Below the pieces are notes generated by a model that saw only the letters and a list, made by a program, of their open reading frames with translations, searched no databases and was not told where the DNA came from. From NCBI GenBank assembly GCA_022447275.1, contig JAKVBK010000004.1:62001-126000 (forward strand): a stretch of DNA of 64,000 nucleotides, given 5' to 3'. A program made the position numbers and the translations under genes. Origin of the DNA: Oceanicola sp. (GTDB taxonomy: Bacteria > Pseudomonadota > Alphaproteobacteria > Rhodobacterales > Rhodobacteraceae). Below, in pieces: positions 15,455-24,317 of the stretch; positions within the stretch are counted from its first letter, which is position 1, and every line of letters begins with the position of its first letter.

Positions 15455-17425
15455 TCAGGCCTCCGCTGCGCGACCCTTCAGGGCGATGATGCCCTTGGGT
15501 CGGAACTGGATGAAGAGGATAATGAAAACAATCATGTAGGTTTGCGCGGCCAAGGTATTGGACGGGTTGAGCCACTCAATGCCCTTTTGCAGGAAACCGA
15601 TCATCCCTGCGCCCAGCAACGTTCCCCAGATATTGCCCACGCCGCCAACCACCACGGTCATGAAGCTTTGAACGATGTAATCCGCCCCCATTTCTGAGGT
15701 GACCTTTGCGTAGAGGCCGATTGCGACGCCCGCGATGCCCGCAATGCCAGATCCAAGGCCGAAGGTGAGCATGTTGATACGGTCAGGATCGATGCCCATG
15801 GACGCCGCCATGCGGGGGTTTTGCGTTACCGCGCGCACTTCAAGGCCCAGCCGTGTGCGGTTCATCAGATAGAGGAAAAAACACAGGAATATCAGCGCCA
15901 AGACAAAGATTGCGATGCGGATATAGCTGATAGACACAACATCGTTGAGAACGAGGGCGCCCCCCAGCCAATCCGGGGCTGTGAGCGGTCGCGCCTGCGT
16001 GCCAAAGATGTTTTTCGCGATCTGCTGCAGCGCAATGGAAATACCAAACGTGGCAAGCAGCGTTTCAAGCGGCCGGTGACGTAGCCATCGAATGACACTG
16101 CGCTCCATCGCGACGCCCGCGGCAAAGGTCACAATAAAGGCGGTGGGCAGGGCCACCAGGATAGAAATCGTGTAGTCCGGAATGATCAGCTGGACCACGT
16201 ATCCGGTATAGGCACCCATCATAATAAACTCGCCATGGGCCATGTTGATCACCCCCATTACGCCAAACGTGATTGCCAAGCCGATCGCCGCCAGAAAATA
16301 GATGGATGCCAAAGACAACCCATCTAATCCGAGATCCAGAAACTGGTTCCAAGCCACAGCCTGCTCGATGCTGGCCAATGTGGTCAGGGCAGCTGCGATC
16401 ACGGCCAGATCTGATCCAACATATTTTTGTGCAAAGATATGGGCTTGCAGGAGAGTGTTTATCTGACTGGCATCGGCGCGGGCTTCGGCAAGCCCGGCAT
16501 CAACGAGGGCCGCGAAGGCCGCATCACGGTTTTCTTGAAGGTTGAGGCTGGCCACCTCAAAGCCCGCAACACTGCCATCTGATAGGTTTTCTTCCAAAAC
16601 AGCGCGCTGTTCGGCGCGATCAAGGCGTGCTGGCGCGAAACCGTTCTCAACCAGCAAATCATAGGCGGCTGCACGCGGCAGCGCATCTGAACCCGGTGAA
16701 AGGATCCCCGCATAGCGTTCATTATCGCGCTGTGCGCCGGCTGGCAAAATTTCAATCTCGGTCTGAACCAGCGGGTTCAAGGTTGCCCGGACATCCAGAC
16801 CCATATCGCCAGAAAATTCTTCAATCGCTGCGATCCGAGCTGCGCTATCCTCATCAAAACGGATGGTGAGCAGACGCTCTAAACGCATTTTGCGCGCCGC
16901 CAGATCAGGGTCTGGCTCCTCATCAATTGCGCCACGTAACGCATTGAGATGGCTCGGATTGGCATCCCGCTCGATGGCATCCAACGCCTCTGTGCGGCGG
17001 GTGGGATCGGGGTCGAGCAGTTGAAACCGCACAAGTGCTGCGCCAATGGCGGCCCGTATGCCGGAATTAGGCTTGATTTGTTTGAAATCGCGCTTCGCAA
17101 CAGGCGGCCCAACCTGCGCCCCCGTCACGATATCAATGGGTTGCACGGCCCGATCTGGCGCGTCTTCGACATAGAAGAACGCGCCGTCCGATTTGCGGCG
17201 CCACAGGGATTTGCTCTGCCATCGCTCCAAAACTTCCTGCGCCTGCGTCGCGCCGGAGGTGGCCACAGCGTCGATCGCCGGCTGAATGGTTTTGCGGGAC
17301 GATTTGGCAATCACGTCGCCCTGCGCGGCAAGAACGTCTCGGATATCCACTTGGGCCCCGGCAGCGCAGTTCAGACCGATCCAAAGGGCAGCACATAAAA
17401 GGGCATGGCGGGCAAGTGATGTCAT
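15455..17425 (-). CDS. urtB: Urea ABC transporter permease UrtB
   Basis: A 656-residue LivH-type permease. Residues 1-25 look like a signal peptide. A long extracytoplasmic region of roughly 330 residues follows, rich in helices and alanine. The membrane domain begins near residue 365, with ITFGVMGVINMAHGEFIMMGAYTG near 385 as the permease hallmark. The long N-terminal extension is normal for UrtB and sets it apart from amino-acid LivH, so the gene is read as intact. It is second in the operon, separated from urtA by a strong hairpin. Confidence 0.94.
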   Translation of the reverse strand: MTSLARHALLCAALWIGLNCAAGAQVDIRDVLAAQGDVIAKSSRKTIQPAIDAVATSGATQAQEVLERWQSKSLWRRKSDGAFFYVEDAPDRAVQPIDIVTGAQVGPPVAKRDFKQIKPNSGIRAAIGAALVRFQLLDPDPTRRTEALDAIERDANPSHLNALRGAIDEEPDPDLAARKMRLERLLTIRFDEDSAARIAAIEEFSGDMGLDVRATLNPLVQTEIEILPAGAQRDNERYAGILSPGSDALPRAAAYDLLVENGFAPARLDRAEQRAVLEENLSDGSVAGFEVASLNLQENRDAAFAALVDAGLAEARADASQINTLLQAHIFAQKYVGSDLAVIAAALTTLASIEQAVAWNQFLDLGLDGLSLASIYFLAAIGLAITFGVMGVINMAHGEFIMMGAYTGYVVQLIIPDYTISILVALPTAFIVTFAAGVAMERSVIRWLRHRPLETLLATFGISIALQQIAKNIFGTQARPLTAPDWLGGALVLNDVVSISYIRIAIFVLALIFLCFFLYLMNRTRLGLEVRAVTQNPRMAASMGIDPDRINMLTFGLGSGIAGIAGVAIGLYAKVTSEMGADYIVQSFMTVVVGGVGNIWGTLLGAGMIGFLQKGIEWLNPSNTLAAQTYMIVFIILFIQFRPKGIIALKGRAAEA

Positions 17426-17463
17426 CTTTTATCCAACCTCTGGGCGGCAGCACACCTTTTGAA

Positions 17464-17494
17464 GTGAGGGCGCCCACCACTGGGGCGCCCTCAC
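17464..17494 (-). repeat. Perfect 12-bp stem-loop between urtA and urtB
   Basis: GTGAGGGCGCCC and its exact complement enclose a seven-base loop, 22 bases after the urtA stop. No T-run follows. Such hairpins commonly let the binding-protein message accumulate above the downstream permease message, by protecting the 3' end or causing partial termination. That function is inferred. Confidence 0.7.
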
Positions 17495-17516
17495 ATTTGC
17501 GAGCAAAGCGAACAGC

Positions 17517-18800
17517 TTAGTAGTTGGACTTGATCTGAACGCAGCTCGAAGTCTCGGTGTTGTACATACCGCACCCAAGATCTTTCCAATCCGAGACAAG
17601 CACAGCGCTTTCGGGCAGGAAGTCTGTCCATGCATCCCCTGGCACCGGGTCGGTTTCAGAGATGATGTCAAACTGACCGTCTTCCTGGATCTCACCGATC
17701 AGAACCGGCTTGGCGAGGTGATGGTTCGGCAACATCACGGCTGTTCCGCCGGTGAGGTTGGGGAACTCTTGGCCATACATTGCAGTGCGAACAGCATCGA
17801 CCTCAATCGAGCCAGCCTCCGTTGCTGCGTTCACCCACATGTTGAAGCCGATGTAATGCGCTTCCATCGGGTCATTCGTGACGCGTGCATCGCCCATGCG
17901 GGCCTTCCACGTGTCCACGAAGTCGGCGTTCATGTCCGTATCAGCCGACTGGAAGTAGTTCCACGCCGCCAGATGGCCAACGAGGTTTGAGGTATCAAGG
18001 CCCGAAAGCTCTTCTTCGCCCACGGAGAATGCCACAACGGGGATGTCATCTGCAGAGATGCCCGCAGCGGCCAGTTCCTTGTAGAAGCCAACATTTGCGT
18101 CACCGTTGATGGTGGAAATCACGCCAACCTTCTTGCCGTCAGCGCCGAGGGCAACGACGTCTGCCACGATCTTGGACCAGTCAGAATGGCCGAAGGGGGT
18201 GTAGTTGACGAAAATATCCTCTGCCGCGATCTCTTTCTGCTGCAGATAGCTTTCCAGAATGTTGTTCGTTGTCCGCGGATAGACGTAATCCGTGCCCAGC
18301 AGCGCAAATTTCTCAACGCCGAGTTCTTCAAGGAAGTAATCGGTCGCGGGAATGGCCTGCTGGTTGGGGGCAGCGCCGGTGTAGAAGACGTTCTTGGAGC
18401 TTTCCTCGCCCTCATACTGAACCGGGTAGAACAGCAGGCCGTTGAGCTCTTCGATCACGGGCAGAACAGACTTGCGGGACACGGACGTCCAGTTACCAAA
18501 GATCACATCGACCTCGTGGACCGTCAGCAACTCGCGGGCTTTTTCAGCAAACAACGGCCAATCGGATGCAGGATCAACGACAATGGCTTCCAACTGGCAG
18601 CCCAAGAGGCCGCCTTTTTCGTTCTGCTGATCCACCAGCATCAGCATGGTGTCTTTCAACGTCGTCTCGGAGATTGCCATCGTGCCGGACAGCGAGTGCA
18701 GAACTCCCACCTTGATGGGTGTGTCACAGGCAAATGCAGGAGCGGCAGCGGTTAGCATCAATGCGGCTGCGCCAGAAAGCGCCATCTTAAGATTGGTCAT
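17517..18800 (-). CDS. urtA: Urea ABC transporter substrate-binding protein UrtA
   Basis: A 427-residue periplasmic binding protein with a signal peptide ending at about AAAPAFA-CDT (residue 24). The mature N-terminus IKVGVLHSLSGTMAISE, then FGNWTSVSRKSVLPV and LLFYPVQYEGEE, match the amide/urea-binding subgroup of type I periplasmic binding proteins. It delivers urea to UrtBC. It is first in urtABCDE and divergent from glgB. Expression in this family is usually nitrogen-controlled, but no NtrC site was proven here. Confidence 0.96.
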   Translation of the reverse strand: MTNLKMALSGAAALMLTAAAPAFACDTPIKVGVLHSLSGTMAISETTLKDTMLMLVDQQNEKGGLLGCQLEAIVVDPASDWPLFAEKARELLTVHEVDVIFGNWTSVSRKSVLPVIEELNGLLFYPVQYEGEESSKNVFYTGAAPNQQAIPATDYFLEELGVEKFALLGTDYVYPRTTNNILESYLQQKEIAAEDIFVNYTPFGHSDWSKIVADVVALGADGKKVGVISTINGDANVGFYKELAAAGISADDIPVVAFSVGEEELSGLDTSNLVGHLAAWNYFQSADTDMNADFVDTWKARMGDARVTNDPMEAHYIGFNMWVNAATEAGSIEVDAVRTAMYGQEFPNLTGGTAVMLPNHHLAKPVLIGEIQEDGQFDIISETDPVPGDAWTDFLPESAVLVSDWKDLGCGMYNTETSSCVQIKSNY

Positions 18801-19195
18801 GGTTTATCCCTTGCAGAAGCCGCACCGGCTTTTGGCAAAGCGGGATTGAACTTCAGCCCATGCATCCCGTATAGCCTGCCTATGCAGCTCTTTTCAGTTG
18901 CAACGCGCGGTTGGGGGCGTGACCCTCCAAGATCGGTTCCCACCGCGCATCCTCTCTCGCGACACCATGTCTGGCGTCGGAGGCAACCTTGCAAAGCAGC
19001 CGGTCTAGGTCATGGGATTTTGCGGATGCAGCATCGCAAATTGATGCAAAAAGGGGCATTCGCTCATTCTCACGCCGCGCTTTGCGGGCTAAAGCCCAAA
19101 AACCAAGCATTCGCGAAAGTGGTTTGTTCAGATTTCACCTCTCGCGTGTGCGCCACAAGGGTTGACCTCGGCGCATCCGCCGACATCCTGCAGGC
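18801..19195. promoter_or_regulatory. Divergent control region of urtA and glgB
   Basis: This 395-bp gap carries promoters for urtA (minus) and glgB (plus). The most visible element is an imperfect dyad at 19019-19040, TTTGCGGATGC then AGCATCGCAAA, followed by a further TTGATGCAAAAA. The repeated TTTGC/GATGC words suggest an operator for an activator such as NtrC, unproven. I did not find a convincing sigma-54 element (GG-N10-GC). Confidence 0.45.
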
Positions 19196-21397
19196 ATGAC
19201 GAACGGATCTGATTTTTCTGACGCCACAGCGCTGGCCTTACTGAACGGCCACTGCGATACGCCCTTTGGCTTTCTGGGCATCCATCCATCGGATGAAGGC
19301 TTCGCCCTGCGGGTGTTTCAGCCGGGTGCAGCCCGTCTGACAGCCGTCTTCAAAGAGAGCTCTGTCGCCTTAACGGAACACGCGCCGGGAACCGGGCTGT
19401 TTAGCGCCACTATCCGAGAGGCTGCGCCCTACATACTGCACGCCTGTTCAGAGGATGGTACCGAGTGGAGCTTCGAGGATCCTTACCGGTTTGGCCCTGT
19501 CATTGGCGAGATTGACGAGCATCTGTTCTCGGAAGGCACCCATCAAAGGCTATGGCATATCCTGGGGGCGCGCTGCATTACCCATGAGGGATGCCAGGGC
19601 ACCGCATTTGCGGTTTGGGCGCCCAATGCGCGCCGCGTCTCCGTCGTGGGCCCATTCAATCACTGGGACGGACGCTGCCATGTCATGCGCCGCAGAGGGG
19701 CGACAGGCCTGTGGGAGATTTTTCTGCCAGGCCTTGGAGAGGGCACCCATTATAAATACGAAATCGTCGGACCGGATGGCCAAACCCTTCCTCTGAAGGC
19801 CGATCCGGTGGGGTTTGGCGCGCAACACCCCCCAGAAACCGCATCCATCGTGCGCGACATCACAGGCTATGGCTGGAAGGATGGCGCATGGATGCAGGGC
19901 AGGGGATTGCACAATGACCGTGCAGCGCCGATTTCGATCTATGAGGTGCACTTGCCATCATGGAAGCGTGTGATCGAAGAAGACGGGCGCGCGCTCTCCT
20001 ATAAAGAAGCCGCCGTCGCGTTGGTAAGCTATGTCCGCCACATGGGCTTTACCCATATCGAGTTTCTGCCGCTGTCCGAGCATCCCTTTGACGGCTCGTG
20101 GGGGTATCAGCCAGTGGGCCTTTTTGCCCCAAGCGTGCGTCACGGCCCGCCCCATGAGTTTCGCGATCTGATCGAAGCAGCGCACGCGGCAGACATTGGC
20201 GTCATTCTGGATTGGGTGCCCGCGCATTTCCCCACGGATGCGCACGGCCTGGCCCAGTTTGACGGTACGGCTCTCTATGAACACGCTGACCCGCGCGAGG
20301 GCTTTCACCACGACTGGAACACGCTGATCTACAACTTTGGCCGTCGGGAGGTGGCGAATTTTCTGATCTCGAACGCGTTGTACTGGCTCGAAGAATATCA
20401 TGTGGATGGTCTGCGCGTAGATGCGGTCGCCTCGATGCTCTACCGGGATTATTCGCGCTCCGAAGGCGAGTGGATCCCCAACGCGCATGGCGGGCGCGAA
20501 AATCTGGAGGCGCAGGCCTTGCTGGAGCGGATGAACACCCTCGCTTACGGCAGCCAGAATGGCATCCTGACAATTGCCGAAGAAAGCACGGCCTATCCCG
20601 GCGTTTCCGCTCCGGTTGAGGCAGGCGGGTTGGGCTTTGGCTTCAAGTGGAACATGGGCTGGATGAACGACACGCTGGCCTATATGGCGCGCGATCCCAT
20701 TCACCGAAAGCACCATCATGATCAGCTGACCTTCGGTTTCCACTATGCGTTCTCTGAGAATTTCGTTCTGCCGATCAGCCATGACGAAGTGGTGCATGGC
20801 AAAGGTTCTTTGCTGGAGAAAATGCCGGGGTCACGCGCGGACAAGTTTGCCAATCTGCGGGCCTATCTCGGATTTATGTGGGGGCACCCGGGCAAGAAAC
20901 TGCTGTTTATGGGCCAGGAATTTGCCCAGCCCAACGAATGGAACCACAACACGAGCCTGCCTTGGGATGTGCTCAACGATCCTGCCCATGCGGGCGTGCA
21001 GCGGTTGGTGAAAGATCTCAACCACCTGTACCGCACTGTGCCAGCCCTGCATTGCAAGGATTGCGTACCGGAGGGGTTTGAATGGATTGATGGTAGCGAT
21101 GCGGATCGGTCCATCGTGGCATGGCTGCGCAAGGGCAGCGCCAGAGATGCCCCTGTGGCCGTGATCTGCAATTTCACGCCGATCCCCCGCGAGGCCGTCG
21201 TGGTCGGGCTGCCGCAAACCGGCACATGGCATGAGATTTTCAACAGCGATGCCGAAGCCTATGGCGGTGCCGGTGTGGGCAATCTGGGGGCCGTTGAGGC
21301 GAATGGTCCCGGCGCCCATGGCCAAGCGCAATCGGCGCGCGTAACGCTGCCGGCCCTGTCCACGGTGATGCTGTGCCCCTCGCGGCCCTCTGATTAA
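19196..21397 (+). CDS. glgB: 1,4-alpha-glucan branching enzyme
   Basis: A 733-residue GH13 enzyme making alpha-1,6 branches in glycogen. It has an N-terminal beta-sandwich extension, a CBM48 domain ([23 protein letters not shown] near residue 140) and the TIM-barrel with [15 protein letters not shown] (nucleophile Asp, near 405). The acid/base glutamate is in [12 protein letters not shown] near 458, and [15 protein letters not shown] is near 522. Length is normal for GlgB. No other glycogen gene lies next to it here, because the downstream neighbour is convergent. Its stop overlaps the exonuclease III stop by a few bases. Confidence 0.96.
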   Translation: MTNGSDFSDATALALLNGHCDTPFGFLGIHPSDEGFALRVFQPGAARLTAVFKESSVALTEHAPGTGLFSATIREAAPYILHACSEDGTEWSFEDPYRFGPVIGEIDEHLFSEGTHQRLWHILGARCITHEGCQGTAFAVWAPNARRVSVVGPFNHWDGRCHVMRRRGATGLWEIFLPGLGEGTHYKYEIVGPDGQTLPLKADPVGFGAQHPPETASIVRDITGYGWKDGAWMQGRGLHNDRAAPISIYEVHLPSWKRVIEEDGRALSYKEAAVALVSYVRHMGFTHIEFLPLSEHPFDGSWGYQPVGLFAPSVRHGPPHEFRDLIEAAHAADIGVILDWVPAHFPTDAHGLAQFDGTALYEHADPREGFHHDWNTLIYNFGRREVANFLISNALYWLEEYHVDGLRVDAVASMLYRDYSRSEGEWIPNAHGGRENLEAQALLERMNTLAYGSQNGILTIAEESTAYPGVSAPVEAGGLGFGFKWNMGWMNDTLAYMARDPIHRKHHHDQLTFGFHYAFSENFVLPISHDEVVHGKGSLLEKMPGSRADKFANLRAYLGFMWGHPGKKLLFMGQEFAQPNEWNHNTSLPWDVLNDPAHAGVQRLVKDLNHLYRTVPALHCKDCVPEGFEWIDGSDADRSIVAWLRKGSARDAPVAVICNFTPIPREAVVVGLPQTGTWHEIFNSDAEAYGGAGVGNLGAVEANGPGAHGQAQSARVTLPALSTVMLCPSRPSD

Positions 21398-22173
21398 GCG
21401 TCCAGCTCTATCCACACCGGCACATGATCAGAAGGCTTGTCACGGGCCCGCTCATCCTTGTCGATGCCCACATCGCGCAAGAGGTCAGCGGCCTGAGGAG
21501 AGAGCAGCAGGTGATCGATGCGGATGCCATCATTGCGCTGATAGGCGCCCGCTTGGTAATCCCAAAATGAGTAATGCCCGGGCCCTGAAACACGGGCGCG
21601 AAAGGCCTCTGTATAGCCCAAATTCAGAATTTCACGGAACGCAGCGCGCGTCTGAGGCAGAAAGAGCGCATCCTTTTCCCAAGCGGCCGGGCGCGCGCAA
21701 TCTTCGGGTTGGGGGATGACGTTGTAGTCGCCGCCCAGAACGATGGGTTCTTCCGTACGCAAAAGCTCCGCAGCCCGCGCCTTCATGCGTTTCATCCAAG
21801 CGAGCTTGTAGTCGTATTTCGGGCCTGGCACGGGGTTGCCATTGGGCAGATACAGCCCGGCCACACGCACGACTCGTGCGCCCACCACCGTCGCCTCGAT
21901 CCAGCGGGCCTGCACATCCTCGGGATCACCGGGCAGGCCGCGGGTCACATCTTCCAGGGGATACTTCGATGCGATGGCGACGCCGTTAAAGCCCTTCTGG
22001 CCGTGGGTTTCGAGGTTGTAACCCAGATCTTCGATCAGGTCGCGGGGGAAGGCCTCATCCACCGACTTGATCTCTTGGAGCAGCGCAACGTCGGGGCTTT
22101 GTTCCTCAAGCCATGCCGGCAAGGCTTTGTGACGCGCCTTGATGCCGTTGATGTTGAAGGTTGCGATCTTCAT
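21394..22173 (-). CDS. xth: Exodeoxyribonuclease III (AP endonuclease)
   Basis: A 259-residue endonuclease/exonuclease/phosphatase-fold enzyme that cuts DNA at abasic sites. [14 protein letters not shown] holds the metal-contacting asparagine, [10 protein letters not shown] the catalytic glutamate near residue 35, GGDYNVIP the Asp/Asn pair near 150, and [10 protein letters not shown] the terminal Asp-His near 250. The start at 22173 gives the exact family N-terminus; the frame extends upstream but adds unrelated sequence. It converges on glgB with a 4-bp overlap. Confidence 0.95.
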   Translation of the reverse strand: MKIATFNINGIKARHKALPAWLEEQSPDVALLQEIKSVDEAFPRDLIEDLGYNLETHGQKGFNGVAIASKYPLEDVTRGLPGDPEDVQARWIEATVVGARVVRVAGLYLPNGNPVPGPKYDYKLAWMKRMKARAAELLRTEEPIVLGGDYNVIPQPEDCARPAAWEKDALFLPQTRAAFREILNLGYTEAFRARVSGPGHYSFWDYQAGAYQRNDGIRIDHLLLSPQAADLLRDVGIDKDERARDKPSDHVPVWIELDA

Positions 22174-22506
22174 GGCGCTGTCTCCCACTGCTGGTTTTGG
22201 GCTACCGGGCGCGGCTGCGATGATCAAGCCCTGAGCGCATGCCTTGGCCTGGTTCCTGCGTCGCCGGAGCGTCACGATGACGGGCGGGTTTCCAAGTTCC
22301 CCGCATCACGGGTGGACGCAAAAGCGTTCAAGCTCGCGCCAGTCGCTTGCCCGTTCTCACTGGTTTCTGGGCGCTTCTTTGAGGGCTGATCGGAACACAA
22401 TAGGGGCATGCCAAGGGCCAATGCCGTTGTCGTGAGGGATGTTCAGGCCCATGCAGCAGGGGGCGGAGTTTATGCCAATATTCTCAAAGAGGCTTAACCG
22501 GCCCGT
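22174..22506. other. 333-bp gap between erpA and the exonuclease III gene
   Basis: Both flanking genes are on the minus strand, so this stretch should hold the exonuclease promoter. A 45-codon minus-strand frame (22272-22409) exists but resembles nothing I know and lacks a clear ribosome site. No terminator, tRNA or repeat was recognised. Confidence 0.35.
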
Positions 22507-22830
22507 TCACATGGAAAAGGATGTGCCGCAGCCGCAAGAGGAGGTTGCATTGGGGTTTTCGATCACAAACCGGGCGCCGATCAGTTCTTCGGTGAAATCA
22601 ATCACAGCGTTCGCAAGAAACGGCAGAGAGACCTGATCCACAACCACGCGCTGGCCGTCGCCCTCCAGCACCAGATCGTCATCGGCCGGATCATCCAGCT
22701 TGATCTCATACTGAAAACCAGAGCACCCACCGCCTTCAACCGCAATGCGCAATGCTTGCGGGGCGGCGTCAATTTCGGCAAGCCGGGCAAAGGCACGATC
22801 CGTCACGGTAGGGGGCAGGTTCAGGTCCAT
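22507..22830 (-). CDS. erpA: A-type iron-sulfur carrier (ErpA/IscA family)
   Basis: A 107-residue HesB/YadR-fold protein that receives Fe-S clusters and passes them to apoenzymes. The three cluster cysteines are C36 (GGGCSGFQY), C99 and C101 (SSCGCGTSF). The long N-terminal helix and length fit ErpA. It is divergent from the dGTPase homologue with 70 bp between the start codons, a pairing seen in many alphaproteobacteria. ErpA versus IscA cannot be settled by length alone. Confidence 0.9.
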   Translation of the reverse strand: MDLNLPPTVTDRAFARLAEIDAAPQALRIAVEGGGCSGFQYEIKLDDPADDDLVLEGDGQRVVVDQVSLPFLANAVIDFTEELIGARFVIENPNATSSCGCGTSFSM

Positions 22831-22853
22831 CAGGAAGCTCTTCGCGTTTCTGT

Positions 22854-22864
22854 TTCAATTTGAA
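22854..22864. promoter_or_regulatory. 11-bp dyad between erpA and dgt
   Basis: TTCAATTTGAA is an inverted repeat of TTCAA around a central T. It lies midway between the divergent start codons and beside TATAGA, a plausible -10 for dgt. It could be an operator shared by both genes. It is short and AT-rich, so chance is possible. Confidence 0.3.
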
Positions 22865-22900
22865 TATAGAAGCCCAAGAAGGCCGGAACAAGGAGGCGAC

Positions 22901-24055
22901 ATGCGCGCGCCCTACGCAAGTGACCCCAACCGCTCAAAAGGGCGGCTGCACCCCGAAGAAGAAAGCACTTTCCGCTCTTGTTTTCAGCGGGATCGCGACA
23001 GGATTATCCACTGTTCGGCATTTCGGCGACTCAAGCACAAAACTCAGGTGTTTGTGGAGCACGAGGGCGATCATTTCCGGACCCGCCTGACCCATTCGAT
23101 CGAGGTCGCCCAAGTGGCGCGCACAATCGCTGGCGCTTTGGGGCTGAATCAGGAACTGACCGAAGCCGTGGCTCTTGCCCATGATTTGGGCCACACGCCC
23201 TTTGGCCACACGGGCGAAGATGCCCTGCACGCGCTGATGGCGCCCCATGGCGGGTTTGATCACAACGCCCAGGCGATCAAGATCGTCACGTCGCTGGAAC
23301 GACATTATGCCGGCTTTGACGGCCTCAACCTGACATGGGAAACCCTTGAGGCCATTGCAAAACACAATGGCCCTGTGCCCGGCCCGCTGCCCTATGCACT
23401 GGCGGACTATAATGCGCACCATGATCTTGAGTTGGATACTCATGCCTCTGCGGAAGCGCAGGTCGCGGCCCTGTCCGACGACATTGCTTATAATAATCAT
23501 GACTTGATGGACGGTCTGCGCGCGGGTCTGTTCAGCGATGCAGATGCAGCCGCGCTGCCGATCGTCGGGGCGGCCTATGCACAGGTGGATGCGGCTTGGC
23601 CCGACCTCGATCCGATCCGCAGACGACACGAAGCCCTCCGGCGGGTGTTTGGCGTAATGGTCGGCGATGTGATTGACACTTCACGCGCCCATCTTGGCGC
23701 CACCGCTCTGCACAGCGTTGAGGATGTGCGCGCCCTTGGGCGACCAGTGATTCAGTTTTCCGATGCTTTGTGGCGCGACTTGAAGGAAATTCGCAGCTTT
23801 CTCTTCGGGCGCATGTACCGCGCCAAATCGGTGATGGACATGCGCGCACAGGTCACCGGAATTGTAAAAGACCTTTTCCCACTGTTTCTGGCCCGGCCAG
23901 AGTTGCTGCCGGACGAATGGCAGCGCGATGTGGCGGAGGCCAGTGGGCCGACGGCCATAGCGCGTATCGTATCGGATTACATTGCGGGCATGACGGACCG
24001 ATATGCCATGCAAACCCATGAGCGATTGATCAAACAGAAAAATGGCATCGAATGA
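22901..24055 (+). CDS. dgt: Deoxyguanosinetriphosphate triphosphohydrolase-like protein
   Basis: A 384-residue HD-domain protein of the dGTPase family, which hydrolyses dNTPs to deoxynucleoside and tripolyphosphate. The metal-binding residues are H65 (THSIEVAQ), H94-D95 (AHDLGHTPFGH) and a later aspartate in LSDDIAYNNHDL near residue 190. The family region FRRLKHKTQV is at 41-50. The start at 22901 has a perfect AGGAGG five bases upstream; an earlier in-frame start would run into erpA. It belongs to the shorter type 2 class rather than E. coli Dgt (505 residues). Confidence 0.92.
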   Translation: MRAPYASDPNRSKGRLHPEEESTFRSCFQRDRDRIIHCSAFRRLKHKTQVFVEHEGDHFRTRLTHSIEVAQVARTIAGALGLNQELTEAVALAHDLGHTPFGHTGEDALHALMAPHGGFDHNAQAIKIVTSLERHYAGFDGLNLTWETLEAIAKHNGPVPGPLPYALADYNAHHDLELDTHASAEAQVAALSDDIAYNNHDLMDGLRAGLFSDADAAALPIVGAAYAQVDAAWPDLDPIRRRHEALRRVFGVMVGDVIDTSRAHLGATALHSVEDVRALGRPVIQFSDALWRDLKEIRSFLFGRMYRAKSVMDMRAQVTGIVKDLFPLFLARPELLPDEWQRDVAEASGPTAIARIVSDYIAGMTDRYAMQTHERLIKQKNGIE

Positions 24056-24189
24056 AACCACGGATCGACTGTGGCTATCCTGAGGACCGGCGGGATAATT
24101 CGCGCATCAGGTTTGAGGATTTCTAAGCGGCCTGAGGGGCTGAGCTAATGGGGCAGGGCGCCGGAGCGCTCTGCCCGTTTGCATCTGGA

Positions 24190-24309
24190 TTACAGCAGAT
24201 CACCCACTGTGCGCGCGCCGGCGGAAATATCCTGTCCCAAACCCTCGACCGTGGCGCAGCCTGTCAGCGCCACAAGGGCGACCAAGGCCATAGGCAATAG
24301 GTATTTCAT
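24190..24309 (-). CDS. Entericidin-like small lipoprotein (39 residues)
   Basis: This very short gene encodes MKYLLPMALVALVALTGC, followed by ATVEGLGQDISAGARTVGDLL. A hydrophobic signal ends in LTGC with the lipidated cysteine at residue 18, and the EGLGQDI segment matches the entericidin A/B family (EcnA/EcnB). Entericidins are tiny membrane lipoproteins described in E. coli as an antidote/toxin pair linked to stationary-phase lysis. Only one copy is visible here. The start lies 8 bp after the stop of the YejA-like gene, with AGGAG at that junction, so the two are probably co-transcribed. In many alphaproteobacteria such genes stand alone and their role is unclear. Confidence 0.82.
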   Translation of the reverse strand: MKYLLPMALVALVALTGCATVEGLGQDISAGARTVGDLL

Positions 24310-24317
24310 CACTTTTG

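Noticed and set aside
22272-22409. 45-codon minus-strand frame between erpA and the exonuclease gene
   Set aside because: Polar low-information peptide without signal, motif or ribosome site; support is too weak for a gene call.
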